This document shows, one piece after another, positions 1-10,730 of a DNA stretch of 64,000 nucleotides. Below the pieces are notes generated by a model. The model was not told the origin of the DNA and ran no database searches. It saw only the letters and a list, made by a program, of their open reading frames with translations. Position numbers and translations under genes: made by a program. The stretch comes from Pleodorina starrii (taxonomy: Eukaryota > Chlorophyta > Chlorophyceae > Chlamydomonadales > Volvocaceae): contig BRXU01000008.1 of assembly GCA_030267565.1 (NCBI GenBank), forward strand, positions 2,542,001-2,606,000, read 5' to 3'. Position 1 is the stretch's first letter. Every line of letters begins with the position of its first letter.

Positions 1-1
1 T

Positions 2-45
2 CACCCCGCTGCCGTGGCGGCGCCGGCCGCCGCTTCCGTCGGCGT

Positions 46-84
<39 letters not shown>

Positions 85-3000
85 GGCCCGGCTGCTCTCC
101 TCGGAGGCTCAGTTGGCGACAGCCAGTCTTTGCAGCCCAAGCCCGAGCCCGCGCCGGCTGCTGGCAAGTCCCATGCTCCTGCACCCCGCCTCGCCCTTCA
201 CTCCGGCCTACCTAGACCTTCAGGTCTCCCTTTCAATGGAACCCAGCTGCGGCGCCAGCCGCCACGCGTCGCCGTCCTGCGGCAAGCCGGAGGCTGCCGC
301 CGCCGCCGCCGCCACCGCTGTTGCTGCCTGCAGCAGCGGCGGCGGCGGTGGCAGTCGCGGCGAGAACAGCTCATGGGGCAGCGGCGCCGCTGCTGTGTAC
401 GGCGGCGGCGGCAGTACCGGCGGTGGCGGCGCGGCGCGCGGCCGCGGCTCCGTCAATGCGTGCAAGGGATCGCCGGTGTTGGTTTCGGAGTCGAGCCTCG
501 CCGCGATCGCGCTGCTGCGCTCCGCCGCCGCGTTGAATTGCTCCCTGCCCGATGACGGTGGCGGCGGCGGCGGCGGCAGCGTCGGTGGCGGCTCCCACGC
601 CTCCGTACTGCAAGCCAGCAGCGGCGGCGGCGGCGGCGCCGCCACGATTACCACCGCCGGCGGCAGCTGGCTGGGCATAGACACGACGACGGACGCCCCG
701 CTGCGTTCCGCCACCGCCTCCACCATTGGACTCGGCTCCACCATTGACGGCGGTCGCATCACGTTGTCCTCAATATCTACCATTGTGGCTTGGCCGCCGC
801 CGCCGCCAATGGCGACGCCGCCGTCCCCGCCGCCGCTGCTGTCCGGCGCGGCACTGCCGTACACGAGCCCGTCGGTCTCCGCCGCCGCCACGGCTGTCGT
901 ACAGCAGGCGGAGAGTACGACGCAGAGCTTGCGGCTGGAGGACGGGCTGGTGGCGGATCCAATGCTGTTGGTGGACGGTCTGGGACAGCTGTCGTACATG
1001 ACGAGCGGCGCGTACGCTGCCGTATATCGAGGTGCGGTGGGACGAGCGGCGACTTGGGGGTCGGGTGCCGGGAGGGAGGGGCTGTGAGGGGCGTGGGGGT
1101 GCTGCGGAACCGGAAAAGCACACGGAAATGTACGGCAGGTTCTGGGAGGAGTCCGTCAGGATTTGCGTGAAGTGCGGAAAACGTGCGGAAAACGGAGGCC
1201 TTTCCTTTCCTTTTGCGTACGACACGTACGACACGGTGCAAGTATCAGGAAGGGAACTTGGTGGTTACAGCGAGTGCCGCTGAGACCGCGTATTCGTATC
1301 TGTGCTTGTCACCGACGAGCGCAAAAGCCTCTAGGTGGCCGGTGTGAGGGCTTGCCTTCACACCAGCCCCAGCTTGCCTACGGTATTTAGGCACGCACGC
1401 TAAAGAGCCTTGCCCCCGTCGTGCTCTCACCCGTCTCAAGGTGCTCGCGCCTCGCGTGTTTTGTTTAATGGGAGCCGCGCGCTCGTGCTTGCTTGCCTGT
1501 TTACGGTAGGCGCCCTGGAGGGTGTACCCGTCGGCATCAAGTTCCTGGCGAGCCCCTCCCTGGACCTCAACGCGCCCGCCGTCAAGGAAGCCCTTCTGGG
1601 GCCCGGCCTGGAGCACGAGCACATCATCCGGACCTACACCACCCGCGTCGCTCGCGTCGACGGCCGCGCCGTGGCGCAGCTTCGCGCCGTCGCCGCCGCC
1701 ATGGCGGCATCAGCGTCGGCATCGGCGGCGGCGGCGCTGCGCCGCAAGCGCAGCGGCGCCGGCGCGCGGCGCTTCTCCAGCAGCGTCGCCGTCGGTTGCT
1801 CGCCGCTGTCTGTGCCGTCGACGCCGCTGGCGGCGCCGTCGGCGGTGCCCCGCCGCGCCCATGCACTGACACCGCCGGCAATGACGACGACGGTGGCGGC
1901 GGCGCCGGCGGCGCCGCCGCCGCCGCCGAGCAGCGGCGGCGGCGCGCTACTGGCCTGCACATCCCCTCGGTCAGCGGCGGCGCATGTCACGCCACCGCCA
2001 AGGCCGCGGGCCGTCATTGCTGCCGGCGGCGGCGGCGGTCAGCCCAGTCCTGTTGCACGACATCATTTGCAGCAGTTGCCTAATCAGGCCTCACCCGCGA
2101 GGATTGTGGCCGACTCGGCGCCCTGCCATTCAGTTTTCCCGGATGCTTTCTTTTCGATGCACTCACTCGATGCCGCGCCCGCCACCGGAGGAGGTGCGTC
2201 GAAGGCTCCTCGGGTCAGTGCATTCGAGCTCGGGGAGGATCCAGGAAGCCCGGCGGCCGCCGCCGCCGTCGCCGCCGCCAAGCCCGGCGGCGGCGGCGGC
2301 GGCGCCGCCGCCACAGCTGCTGCTGCCGCGGCGACGCGCCAGATGTACATTCGCAAGTCCTTCTCGGACGACTCTCGGGTGAAGAGGGTCGGATATCGGT
2401 CGGATATTTGCGGCGAGGCGACGGCAGCAGCGGAGCCGTTGGCGGAGGCGGAGGCGGCGGAGGCGGAGGCGGCTCCGCCGCCGCCGCAGCTGTCGCCGGC
2501 GTCGCGACAGGACCTCGCCGCGGCTCGCGGCGAGGCGGTGCCGCATCGCGTCCGACGCGGCAGTGCCCTGGCGTTGACCGACGGCCGGACACCGCTGCTG
2601 CCGCCGCAGGCACCGTTGTTTCCGCAGCTGCCGCCGCCGCCGCCGGCGTTGGCGTCGCCGGGCGCGGGCGCGCGGCTGCTCGCGCCGCCGCGCGGCAGCG
2701 CGGCGGAGCGTGTGCTGGATGTGCTGCGTACGCTGGGCGTCGTCGGACCCATGGGTCAGTCCACGGCCGAGGCGCACTACGTAACCGCGGTCGTGATGGA
2801 GTTTGCGGACGCGGTGAGTTCTTTTGGGGCTCCAGTATTGAGCAGTTTACACGGGGGGGCTTGGTCCTTGGGGGGGGGCTTTGGTTTCGGAGGCGGAGAC
2901 TTGGGCTGGGCGGGTGGTGGGACGGTATCACCATATCATGGATGTCGGGAAACGGTCCAGCGTCGCGGTGGTGCAACGACGGCCCGCGAAACGATCCCAC

Positions 3001-4128
3001 AGATCCGGCAGGACTCAGCAAATGTCCACCGCGGGCGCGAGATCATCAACATCAACCAACCCACCCGCGGAATCATCAACCAACCCGCAGAATCAATCGG
3101 CCATCCTTGGCGCCATGGCCGTACTGCACCTGCCGTACTTGATCTTGCCGTACTTCTCTGCCGTACCCGCAGGGCAACCTGGACACCTTTTCCCGCACCG
3201 CGGCGCCCTGCGACCTGCCCACCGCGGTGGATCTGTTGCAGCAGGTGGCCCGCGGCATGTCGTACCTGCACGTGCACGGGCTCGTACACGGGGACCTCAA
3301 GGTACGACGGTACGACAGCTGGGCGGCGGGGACGCCCGGCGGCGGGGCTGTGCGGACCCTGCTCCAGGCGCGGCGCGGCGCGGCGGGTAGTAGTCGTCGC
3401 CAGGATCGGCCGTGCCAGCTACATCCCAGGAGGCTGCGTCCGACTGAGCGCCGTGGGCTGTCCGCTAACCCCACCACCCCACCACCCGCCCACCCAACCC
3501 GGCAGGTGTCGCAATGCTTCGGCGCCGCGGTCCTCCTCTCCGCGTCCCGCGGCTTCCCGCCTCCAGCCGTTCCAGAACCTCTTCCCTTCTCTTCGCCATG
3601 CCTCTTCGCTACGCCCCTCCCCCCTCACGTTCCCTCCCTCCCTCGCTCCCGGCCCGCTGCCCCCTTCCCGCCCCCCGCCCCCCGGCCCCTTCCCGCCCCC
3701 AGCCCGCCAACGTGCTCCTCCTTCGCGACCCCGCCTCGGGGAAGCTGGTGGCCAAGGTGAGGGCGCGGGGCGGAGCCGTACAGTGCAGTACAGTGCCGTG
3801 CAGTGCTGCAACCTCGGCCATCAGCATCACCATCAATATCGTCATAACCACGAATGCATGCATATGCATAAATGCATGCATGAATGAATGAACGGTGGTC
3901 ATTACCCGGGAGGGGATCCCCGAGGGCGACAGCGCCTCTCCCCGCGCGGGTGCCTCAATCACTCGCCCGACGACCCCACATCTCGTCTCGACCCCACGTC
4001 TCGTCCCCTCCCTGCGGTTCGTATCTCGCCTCGTCATCTCCTGCGTAAGTCGCGCCTTTGCCCACCGAATTGCGAAAGGTGGCGGACTTTGGCCTGTCGG
4101 GCCTGTCGGGCCAGCTGAGCGGCGGCGG

Positions 4129-4162
<34 letters not shown>

Positions 4163-5137
4163 CCTGGCGGTGGCGGCGGCGCTGACACGGTCGGCACTCT
4201 GGCCTATAGCGCCCCCGAGCGGTTGGCCGAGGAGGGCGGCGTGGAGCAAGCCGCAGACGTGTATTCGTACGGCATCTGCATGCAGCAGCTGGCGTCGGGC
4301 GTAAGGCCCTTCGCGGAGCTCACATTCGGTGGGTTGGTGGGTGGGTTGTATTGCTTTGGGGTTTGGGGGATCGCGGGAGAGGGAGAGGGAGAGGGAGAGG
4401 GCGTTGGAAGGGGCGCCGGGGAATCAGTGCGGGCGGGGTCGGGGCCATGCCAGGAGGAGGAATGTGTTCGTCCTAGGGGAGCGGGGGCGCGGGTTGAAGC
4501 GCGGATGGCGGCGGGTGTGGGGTCGGGCTGGAGCTGCTGCCCTGTCTGCCTGCGTGCGGGCGTTTCTTTGCTGTCGTGTCGTGCCGCGTTTCTGGGGGTT
4601 GGGTTGGTTTCGGAGGAGCTGACGCGGGCGCAGAATGGCGCCACGGGTCCGGGGGGCCCCCACTGTGGGCCGGCCTTTTGGGGGGGGGGGACCGCATGCG
4701 GGGAGAAGGAGCTTGCGGCCTTTTCACATGGGCCCTCCCACATGGACCCTCCCAAGCTCCCTTTTCGCACCTCTCGCCCGCGGCTGTCGGGTCCCACCAG
4801 CACGCCTCGGCGCACTCCGTCCTGCTGCTGCTGCTGCTGCGGCGGCGCGGTCTGTCTGTCTGTCCCTCGGCCCCACCCATCCCTCCGCAACTCTTGAGCC
4901 TCTGACCCGGTCCCCATTGCTCCCGTTGTACCGCTGTACCGCTCCCCATTGCTGTACTGCCGCTGTACCGCAGGTCAGGTGATGTTCAGTGTGCTGTGCC
5001 TCAAGTCGCGGCCGCCCTGGCCGGAGGGAAGGTGCGGCGCGCTGCAGCCCCTGTACGACATGTGCTGTGACGAGCAGCCTTCCAGGCGGCCCACCTTTGA
5101 CCAAGTGGTCGCCTGGCTGGACTCGCTTTGGGTCTGA
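2..5137 (+). CDS. Protein kinase (TKL-like Ser/Thr type), 5' partial, 6 exons visible
   Basis: Predicted protein kinase, probably Ser/Thr and TKL-like. Exons by phase-consistent GT-AG junctions: 2-1031, 1510-2813, 3173-3301, 3703-3756, 4079-4328, 4974-5137 (TGA). The frame is open from the window edge, so the N-terminus is missing. Exon 1 is mostly Gly/Ala/Ser/Pro-rich and ends in a glycine-loop-like SGAYAAVYRG. Exon 2 carries the strand-3 lysine (VPVGIK) and HEHIIRTY, then roughly 350 low-complexity residues before VVMEFAD (strand 5). Exon 3 has HVHGLVHGDLK (catalytic loop, with G for the R of HRD), exon 4 supplies PANVLLL, exon 5 has VADFGLSGL, a short Asp-Gly repeat in the activation segment, then GTLAYSAPERL. 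Exon 6 holds the C-lobe end with RRPTFDQV. The catalytic Lys, Asp, Asn, DFG and APE elements are all present, so the enzyme is probably active. Substrate and location are unknown. Confidence 0.85.
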
Positions 5138-5161
5138 CTGACTGACGGACGGAACTGACGA

Positions 5162-5162
<1 letters not shown>

Positions 5163-5195
<33 letters not shown>

Positions 5196-5207
5196 GGACG
5201 GACGGAC
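5163..5207. repeat. CAGA/CGGA tetranucleotide microsatellite
   Basis: Roughly eight CAGA units run directly into CGGA units, just after the kinase stop codon. It lies in the presumed 3' UTR. Confidence 0.9.
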
Positions 5208-5302
5208 TGGCATGGCCTGACGTGGCGCGACGGCGGTCACGAGCTGGGCCGGGCGCCTCAGCAAAGGGATGTTCCTGTAGTAGTATGGGAATGGGACGTG
5301 CA

Positions 5303-5345
5303 AGCAGGCGGGCAGGCAGGCGGGCAGGCAGGCGGGCAGGCAGGC
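5303..5345. repeat. 12-bp GC-rich tandem repeat
   Basis: About 3.5 copies of a GGCGGGCAGGCA-like unit. Confidence 0.85.
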
Positions 5346-5721
5346 ACCCTTCCACGGAAATGGGAAGGGAGAACGAGGACAGGCGGTGGTGTGTTGGTGC
5401 GCGCGCTGGTGTGTTAGTGCGCGCGGTAGCAGGCAGGGGCTGCTGGGCCCTTTCCTGTGCGCCTCAATGCTACTGCTGCGGCGGCGGAGGCGGCGGAGGC
5501 GGCGGCGCGCTTTTCGCCAGGTCTGTTGCTCCTGAGATGGCATGAGAGAGCGAGAGAGTGTGCGTGTGTTTGTTTGCGGCAGGCTTGGAATGGCTTCATT
5601 TCTGATTACGATACAGCAATGCAGGTGGTGATGGTGGTGGTGATGGCGGTGGTGTTGGTGTTTGTGGTGGTGTTGGCGATGGCTTAAGTGGAAGCATTGA
5701 TTATTAGCAGCACAGTTGTTT

Positions 5722-5764
5722 GGTTGCGGTTACGGTTGCGGTTGCGGTTACGGTTACGGTTGCG
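5722..5764. repeat. Hexanucleotide GGTTGC/GGTTAC repeat
   Basis: About seven 6-bp units alternating between GGTTGC and GGTTAC. It is not the TTTTAGGG telomere motif. Confidence 0.85.
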
Positions 5765-5866
5765 TTCCAGCCAAAGTTGGGGGGGGCTGCAAGTAGGCCA
5801 GTAGGCTGTGGCGGCTGCTGGCGGCGGCATGGCGCCGTTCGGCGTCCCCTAGGAGCTCCCCACCCC

Positions 5867-5945
5867 GCATACAGCGTACAGGCCCAGCGTATCGCCCCGC
5901 ATACAGCGTACAGGCCCAGCGTATCGCCCCGCATACAGCGTATGG
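5867..5945. repeat. 32-bp tandem repeat, about 2.5 copies
   Basis: Copies begin at 5867, 5899 and 5931 with GCATACAGCGTA. The first two are identical and the third diverges after about 12 bases. Confidence 0.9.
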
Positions 5946-8043
5946 GCCCATGTATGTCCCATACAAGGGCCATACCAAGGGCCAAGAGTGAGCACTGAAT
6001 ATACCATACGCGGCGCCGTTTATTGCGCGCACGTGCCTGTGTATACATGGCGATATCTTGACCTGCAATTGGCCGATGTCGTCTTTCCTCCTGCTGGCGC
6101 TGGCGGGTTGGACTCTTCTGGGTCGCATGCCAGCGCCGCTTGATTTGTGGGTTAGTTGATTTGTACGACTCGGGTTCGTTGCTTTCGGTTGTGGTAACGA
6201 ACGAGGTCCAACGGTAGTCGGTAGTTGGGTCTTACTCGGCGGCTGGCCGGCTGTATGTCGCTGACGAGGTGCAGTCAAGAAGCGGCAGCAGTTCTCTATC
6301 TCCATTCGACACGGAGGATTCGGCTTATGGTGCTGCCAGCTGCTGCTGCTGCTGCTGTGTCTCCTGCTGCTGCTGGGATGAAGGGCGGGATGCAGGTAGG
6401 GTTGCTGTATGTATGTATATTTAGCCAGTTGCGAGGCAGGTTGGGAAGCAGGTGTGTCAAGGGAAGGAAAGGGAAGGAGAAGGAAAGGGGAAGGAAAGGG
6501 GAAGGAGCCCTAACCTTCCAGGCGAACGAGGCGCCCCGCCCGCCCGCCCGCCCGCGCGGAGTGCGAGGCGCGGCGGCTGCCTTACTTGCCGCCCATCTTG
6601 ATGCAGAAAGGGGTTATGGTACGTGGCGGCCTGGCGTGGCTCTTGTGTCTGTGCGCATGTGCGTGAGTCGTGACACCAAACGATAACGGCTGCTGCTGCC
6701 CATCGTTTGGCGTTACGATCTCGCGATTAAACGATGACGGCTGCACGGTGGAGAACGATGTGACCTTATAAGGACGCGCGGCGGCAAAGCAGCCGACGTT
6801 CAAAGGTAGCGTTCGGGTTGGTGCAGGAGATCGTGCGGTGGGGGCTGGTGGTGGTGGGTAGCGTCCTTCCGCCGCCTTTGACGGACGGAGTCGATTAGTT
6901 CGGTAGTCTGGTAGTCTGGTAATAGGTAGTCGTCGAGTTCGGAGTGGAGTGTGTAGTTAAGTGGTGCAGTGGTTGCAGGTGTCGGGTAGGTCGGTTGCGG
7001 TGGCAGGCTGGCAGCAGGCGGTTCGTGTGTGTGCCCGCCGGCGGGGCGGGACGGTGCCGTTGTTGGGGGGATACCACTGCCGTTGTTGCCATTGTGTAGT
7101 TATTAGTTGTCAAGCAGCTCATTTCAGCCTGTTGCTTTGGATACCACGCGTATAGATGTACACATATATAAAACAGTCGCATTGTTTGTGCTGCCGCCGC
7201 GAAGTAAATAAACCAGAAGCCACTGAAAGAAGATCTTGAAGCATGGGTAGGCTGGTGCGGGGCTGTATTTCTGACATCGCGTGCGTATGAGCACACCTAA
7301 TTGAGGTCGCGGCAAGCAGCAGTACATGTCGTACAGTTGTTGCTTGGTGGTTGGCCTGTCAGTTGTATATTCATTAGATCATTTCTTCATAATTTTAAAC
7401 GCGGGCTCGTTCATCCCTTTGGTGGTGATCCCGCTGCTGCGTGTTTGCGTTTCTGCGTGGTTTCTGCTGTCGTACTGTTGTGCGAGCGGGTGCGTGAACG
7501 GTACCTTCTATGGCTTATATATTCTGCGACGCATGCGGCCCCCCCGTGCGAAGTCAACGTTGTGCTGACAAGGGGTTGGTGTCGGCTTCCTTGAAGCCGG
7601 AAAAAGGGCGGGGCCCCGTTCAATCCGTACGGGTGGAGTTGAAGGGCTAGGGCGGCGAGGACGTGAAGTGTGAGAGTGTCAACATTCCTGCTGATAGACA
7701 GCCAGAGCTTTCAGCAATCCGCCCCATGTTTAGCATCGCCCGCCGTCTGGGCACTGTGCAACTCTTCCGACCAGCGCATTGGCTGAAGTTACTTGACAGT
7801 AGACATGCAGTGTATCATTCACACATCACGCAGGCTGACTTGCCAATAGAAGGACAGCGGAACTGTTTGAGAGGGTCGCGATGATGACGTGCAGTTGCCG
7901 ACGAGGGTGCACAGGCTTCGCTACCGGGGTATTCGTCGTAGAGGAGGCTTGAAAACTTTAACATTAGGACAGGGAATGTAGAAGTCCCCTAGGTTGCCGG
8001 CTGGACTTGTTGGGCGGCCCGCAGATGAATCGTGCGTGCATCG

Positions 8044-8187
8044 GCGGCTTGGCGTCCAACAACCAGCAGTTGGCCCCTCATGGTTTGCTCCTTGCAACCT
8101 TTGTAATAGTAATATGCGTCAAGACGATCGGACCGGCAAGCAGAGCTGCTGTGGTGTGGTCGCGGGAAGAATGTTCGCAATGCAAAC
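8044..8187. repeat. Dispersed repeat, copy A
   Basis: Shares long aligned blocks with 12563-12705, including CGGCTTGGCGTCCAACAACCA, TAGTAATATGCGT, TGTGGTGTGGTCGCGG and TTCGC-ATGCAA, with substitutions and small indels between. The two copies are in the same orientation about 4.5 kb apart. No coding capacity is seen. It is probably an old non-autonomous transposable element. Confidence 0.75.
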
Positions 8188-8439
8188 ATAGTTTGTTTCC
8201 GAAACGAAGATTCATTTCACGCCGTCTCGTCAGAATTCCACTTGAAGGAACGATGAATCTTCTGGAATTAATTATAGGCCGAGAGGTGTTGGTTTGACCT
8301 CGGCCGCGGTCCATGGAGACTGCCAAACTGGTTTGTACTCATGCGATGTTGGGTTCCAATAATAAATTTACCGTGCAATAAAGAATGTAATCTTTTATTT
8401 ATGCAGCCTTTCCGTTGGCCGAAAGTCTACACTTGTCCA

Positions 8440-8478
8440 ATTACCCAGAACCCAGAACCCAGAACCCAGAACCCAGAC
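8440..8478. repeat. AGAACCC heptamer tandem repeat
   Basis: Five uninterrupted AGAACCC units. They resemble but do not match the telomere unit of this algal group. Confidence 0.85.
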
Positions 8479-9279
8479 ACGGACATGGGCAATGCGGGAA
8501 ATAGCGTGTTTTAGGGTTAGGAAACTGGATTTTGGAATCTTGGGGGCTGGGCGGGGGTGGCTGGGAGTCATGATTCCTATATCCGAGCGGTAGGGCGGTC
8601 GGTTTGGTGTTCGGTGAAGGCGCTGCTGGGGCCGTTTGTCGTATTATTGTGTATGTGGCAGGCCTAAGAGAATGGGGCGAGCGCGCGACCGGGACCGGGA
8701 CGACTGGCCGGCATTATGGTCGACCGAGGTCGACGTTTGGCGCATTGTGCATCCTGCGGTTTGTGCATTGCCTGGCGAATGTTGTTTCAATTTTGCGGAT
8801 GTGACGGAGCATTGCCCTGCGGGCTAGTGATATCGGGTTGCATGGTGGTGGTGCTTGACGCTGTGAGGGTAATTTGTCCGGAGCCTGTTTGAGCATTGTT
8901 GAAGCTTGTGTTCCTTCCCGGCGTTGCTGTTGCGCTGCAAATGCATGAGGTGCTCTTGTCGCTGGAGCGTTGCTGTCGTTTCGGACTTTACAATGGATAG
9001 AGCAGTGTTCGCCGTGGGTGATATTTGCAAAGGAGGTCTCTATGGTGGTTAAGTTCCATGTGTCGTCTGGTCCTTTATGTGCGACGTCGTCTTGATATGT
9101 TTTGATTGCGCGCAGGGCCCATGTGGGCGTATGGCGGGCGGGCTTTGTTGTTGGGATAGTGCACAGCCCTCCTGCATGGTTCATGTGTTTGTGTGTTGTT
9201 GACATTAGGAATTGACTCAGTTTGCGTCGCATTGACCAGTCCATTAGGGTTGTTACTTGCGACGACTGCACCTGTCGAG

Positions 9280-10509
9280 ATGGCTGCTGCAGCCGCTGTG
9301 CGTCGCAGGGACACGTGGGGTGTCGCGTATGGGCGCCGTGTTGAGGAGCATCCGGACGAGGGAGTCTTGCGGATTCGCGGCGTCTTGGCGCCGGTGCGTT
9401 TCGCTGCATGGGGCGTTTATGAAACTTCGACGTGTTGCTGTTTGACTATGTCAGTACTCCCATGTACTTTATGTGTTCCGTTCTGGCCCGCGTGTCCACA
9501 ATCTTCCTCAGGAGTTTGCTGGGGTGGCGGCCGCGACGGACGCTCTGGCCAACCTTTATCTGGAAGACAGCTGGGCTTACGAGTTGGCCCTGTTGACCGC
9601 GTTGCCGACAGCCTCCGTGTACAACGTTTCGTCCGCTGCTCATAACTGCGCCTTGCTGGCGCTGTCTTTGGGCGTGTACCGCAATGGCGTGGGCCGTGGA
9701 GACAGGGGCAGAGCCGTCCTCAAGGTGCGTTGCCGTTGCTGGCCACGTGAAAACGTGCTTTGTTTGGAGTGGTTTCGGAGATTCGTGTGACGTGTCATTT
9801 GCGTTTCCTTTCCTTGGCGTTGGTGTTGCAGCCGATGTTGGAGTCTGCCGCCCGGGACCATGGCGTGGCGCTGCGGCACGCGTGCCGTCAGGCTGTGGAG
9901 GAGCATTATGAGGAGGAGATGGCCCGTCCCGAGGACAAGCAGGACCCGGAGCTTGTGGCGGTGCTCGAGGAAGCACTGTTGCAGCTTACGGGCCGTGCCG
10001 CCAATGTCGCGGGGGAGTCAACGTCGGATTTCTTGGCTCCTGACGCGCCCAAGGGCGGGGCCCCCCTGGGCGCTTCGCGCTGGGGCCCCGCCCAAAAATT
10101 GCGAAACGACCAAACCGAGCGAGCGAGCGAGCAAACGCACCACAGGCGCGCGCGACTTCAATCATCGACTTGCGTTAAAGCGATCAAACCGGTCGAACGA
10201 GTAGAACGCAGCGGAGCCGAGTGCAACGTGAAAGCCGAACGCAGCCGAGCGCAGCCGAGCGCAGCGCGAAAGCCGAGCGAGCCGAGCGCAGCCGAGCACA
10301 GCACAGCCGAGTGCAGCCGAACGCAGCCGAGTGCAGCCGAGCACAGCCGAACGGGGTTTCGGAGCCGAGCAATTATACTTCACGATAGCAATACGATTCA
10401 CATCGCGCCATTCCATTATGAAACGCTGGATAGCGATTGCGATGATTTCCCGGCGCGGAGGCGCTCATGCGACTTCGGCCGCGATCAGCGGAAACTAACA
10501 CAAACTTAA
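9280..10509 (+). CDS. Putative three-exon gene of unknown function
   Basis: I do not recognise this protein. Three exons join in phase: 9280-9393, 9512-9724 and 9832-10509. The first donor is the consensus GTGCGT, and all junctions are phase 0. The encoded sequence is mostly helical and acidic. Exon 2 includes TDALANLYLEDSWAYELALL and SSAAHNCALLALSLGVYRNG, and exon 3 includes ACRQAVEEHYEEEMARPED. The start is the first in-frame ATG (9280), and upstream exons cannot be excluded because the frame is open back to at least 9193. The reading frame stays open through the GC-rich palindrome at 10053 and the decamer repeats after it, so the true C-terminus may lie earlier, near 10040. A weak resemblance of the exon 2 helix to HD-domain proteins is too vague to name a family. 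Confidence 0.4.
10053..10098. repeat. GC-rich palindromic element, copy 1
   Basis: The 46-bp unit has inverted arms GGCGGGGCCCC and GGGGCCCCGCC around a loop containing GCGCTTCGCGC, followed by AAAAA. It is identical to copy 2 at 10685-10730. It falls in the open frame of the putative upstream gene. Confidence 0.9.
10205..10360. repeat. Imperfect decamer array (GCAGCCGAGC-like)
   Basis: About a dozen degenerate units related to GCAGCCGAGC or GAACGCAGCC lie between the two palindromes. Confidence 0.8.
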
Positions 10510-10684
10510 ACATGGCTGAACATGCGTACGGATGCATATCCCGAAATACAGAATGTAATATGCAATGAGAAATGCCGAAACGAAAAGCGAAAAGCCCAAA
10601 AAAAGGCATTACATCGGACGGACTACATTTCAGTCGGGGTAAGGCCTCCGCTTCTCTAGCTACGCTAGAGGCGCTACGGCTACA

Positions 10685-10730
10685 GGGCGGGGCCCCCCTG
10701 GGCGCTTCGCGCTGGGGCCCCGCCCAAAAA
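10685..10730. repeat. GC-rich palindromic element, copy 2
   Basis: Exact 46-bp copy of 10053-10098. It is preceded by a smaller inverted motif, CTCTAGC-TACGCTAGAG, at about 10652-10670. Confidence 0.9.

Larger units (their letters stand above)
5138..9279. other. Non-coding, repeat-rich interval downstream of the kinase
   Basis: No reading frame here shows splice-consistent coding exons. It should contain the 3' UTR of the kinase. Simple repeats are listed separately. A segment around 6670-6760 has AAACGAT/ATCGTTT inverted motifs. The AT content rises from about 7100 onward. The minus-strand frame at 8714-9409 is long but has no recognisable domain and is not supported. Confidence 0.5.

Noticed and set aside
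8714..9409. 231-codon minus-strand frame
   Set aside because: No domain and no splice partner. The plus strand over the same bases gives a phase-consistent exon.
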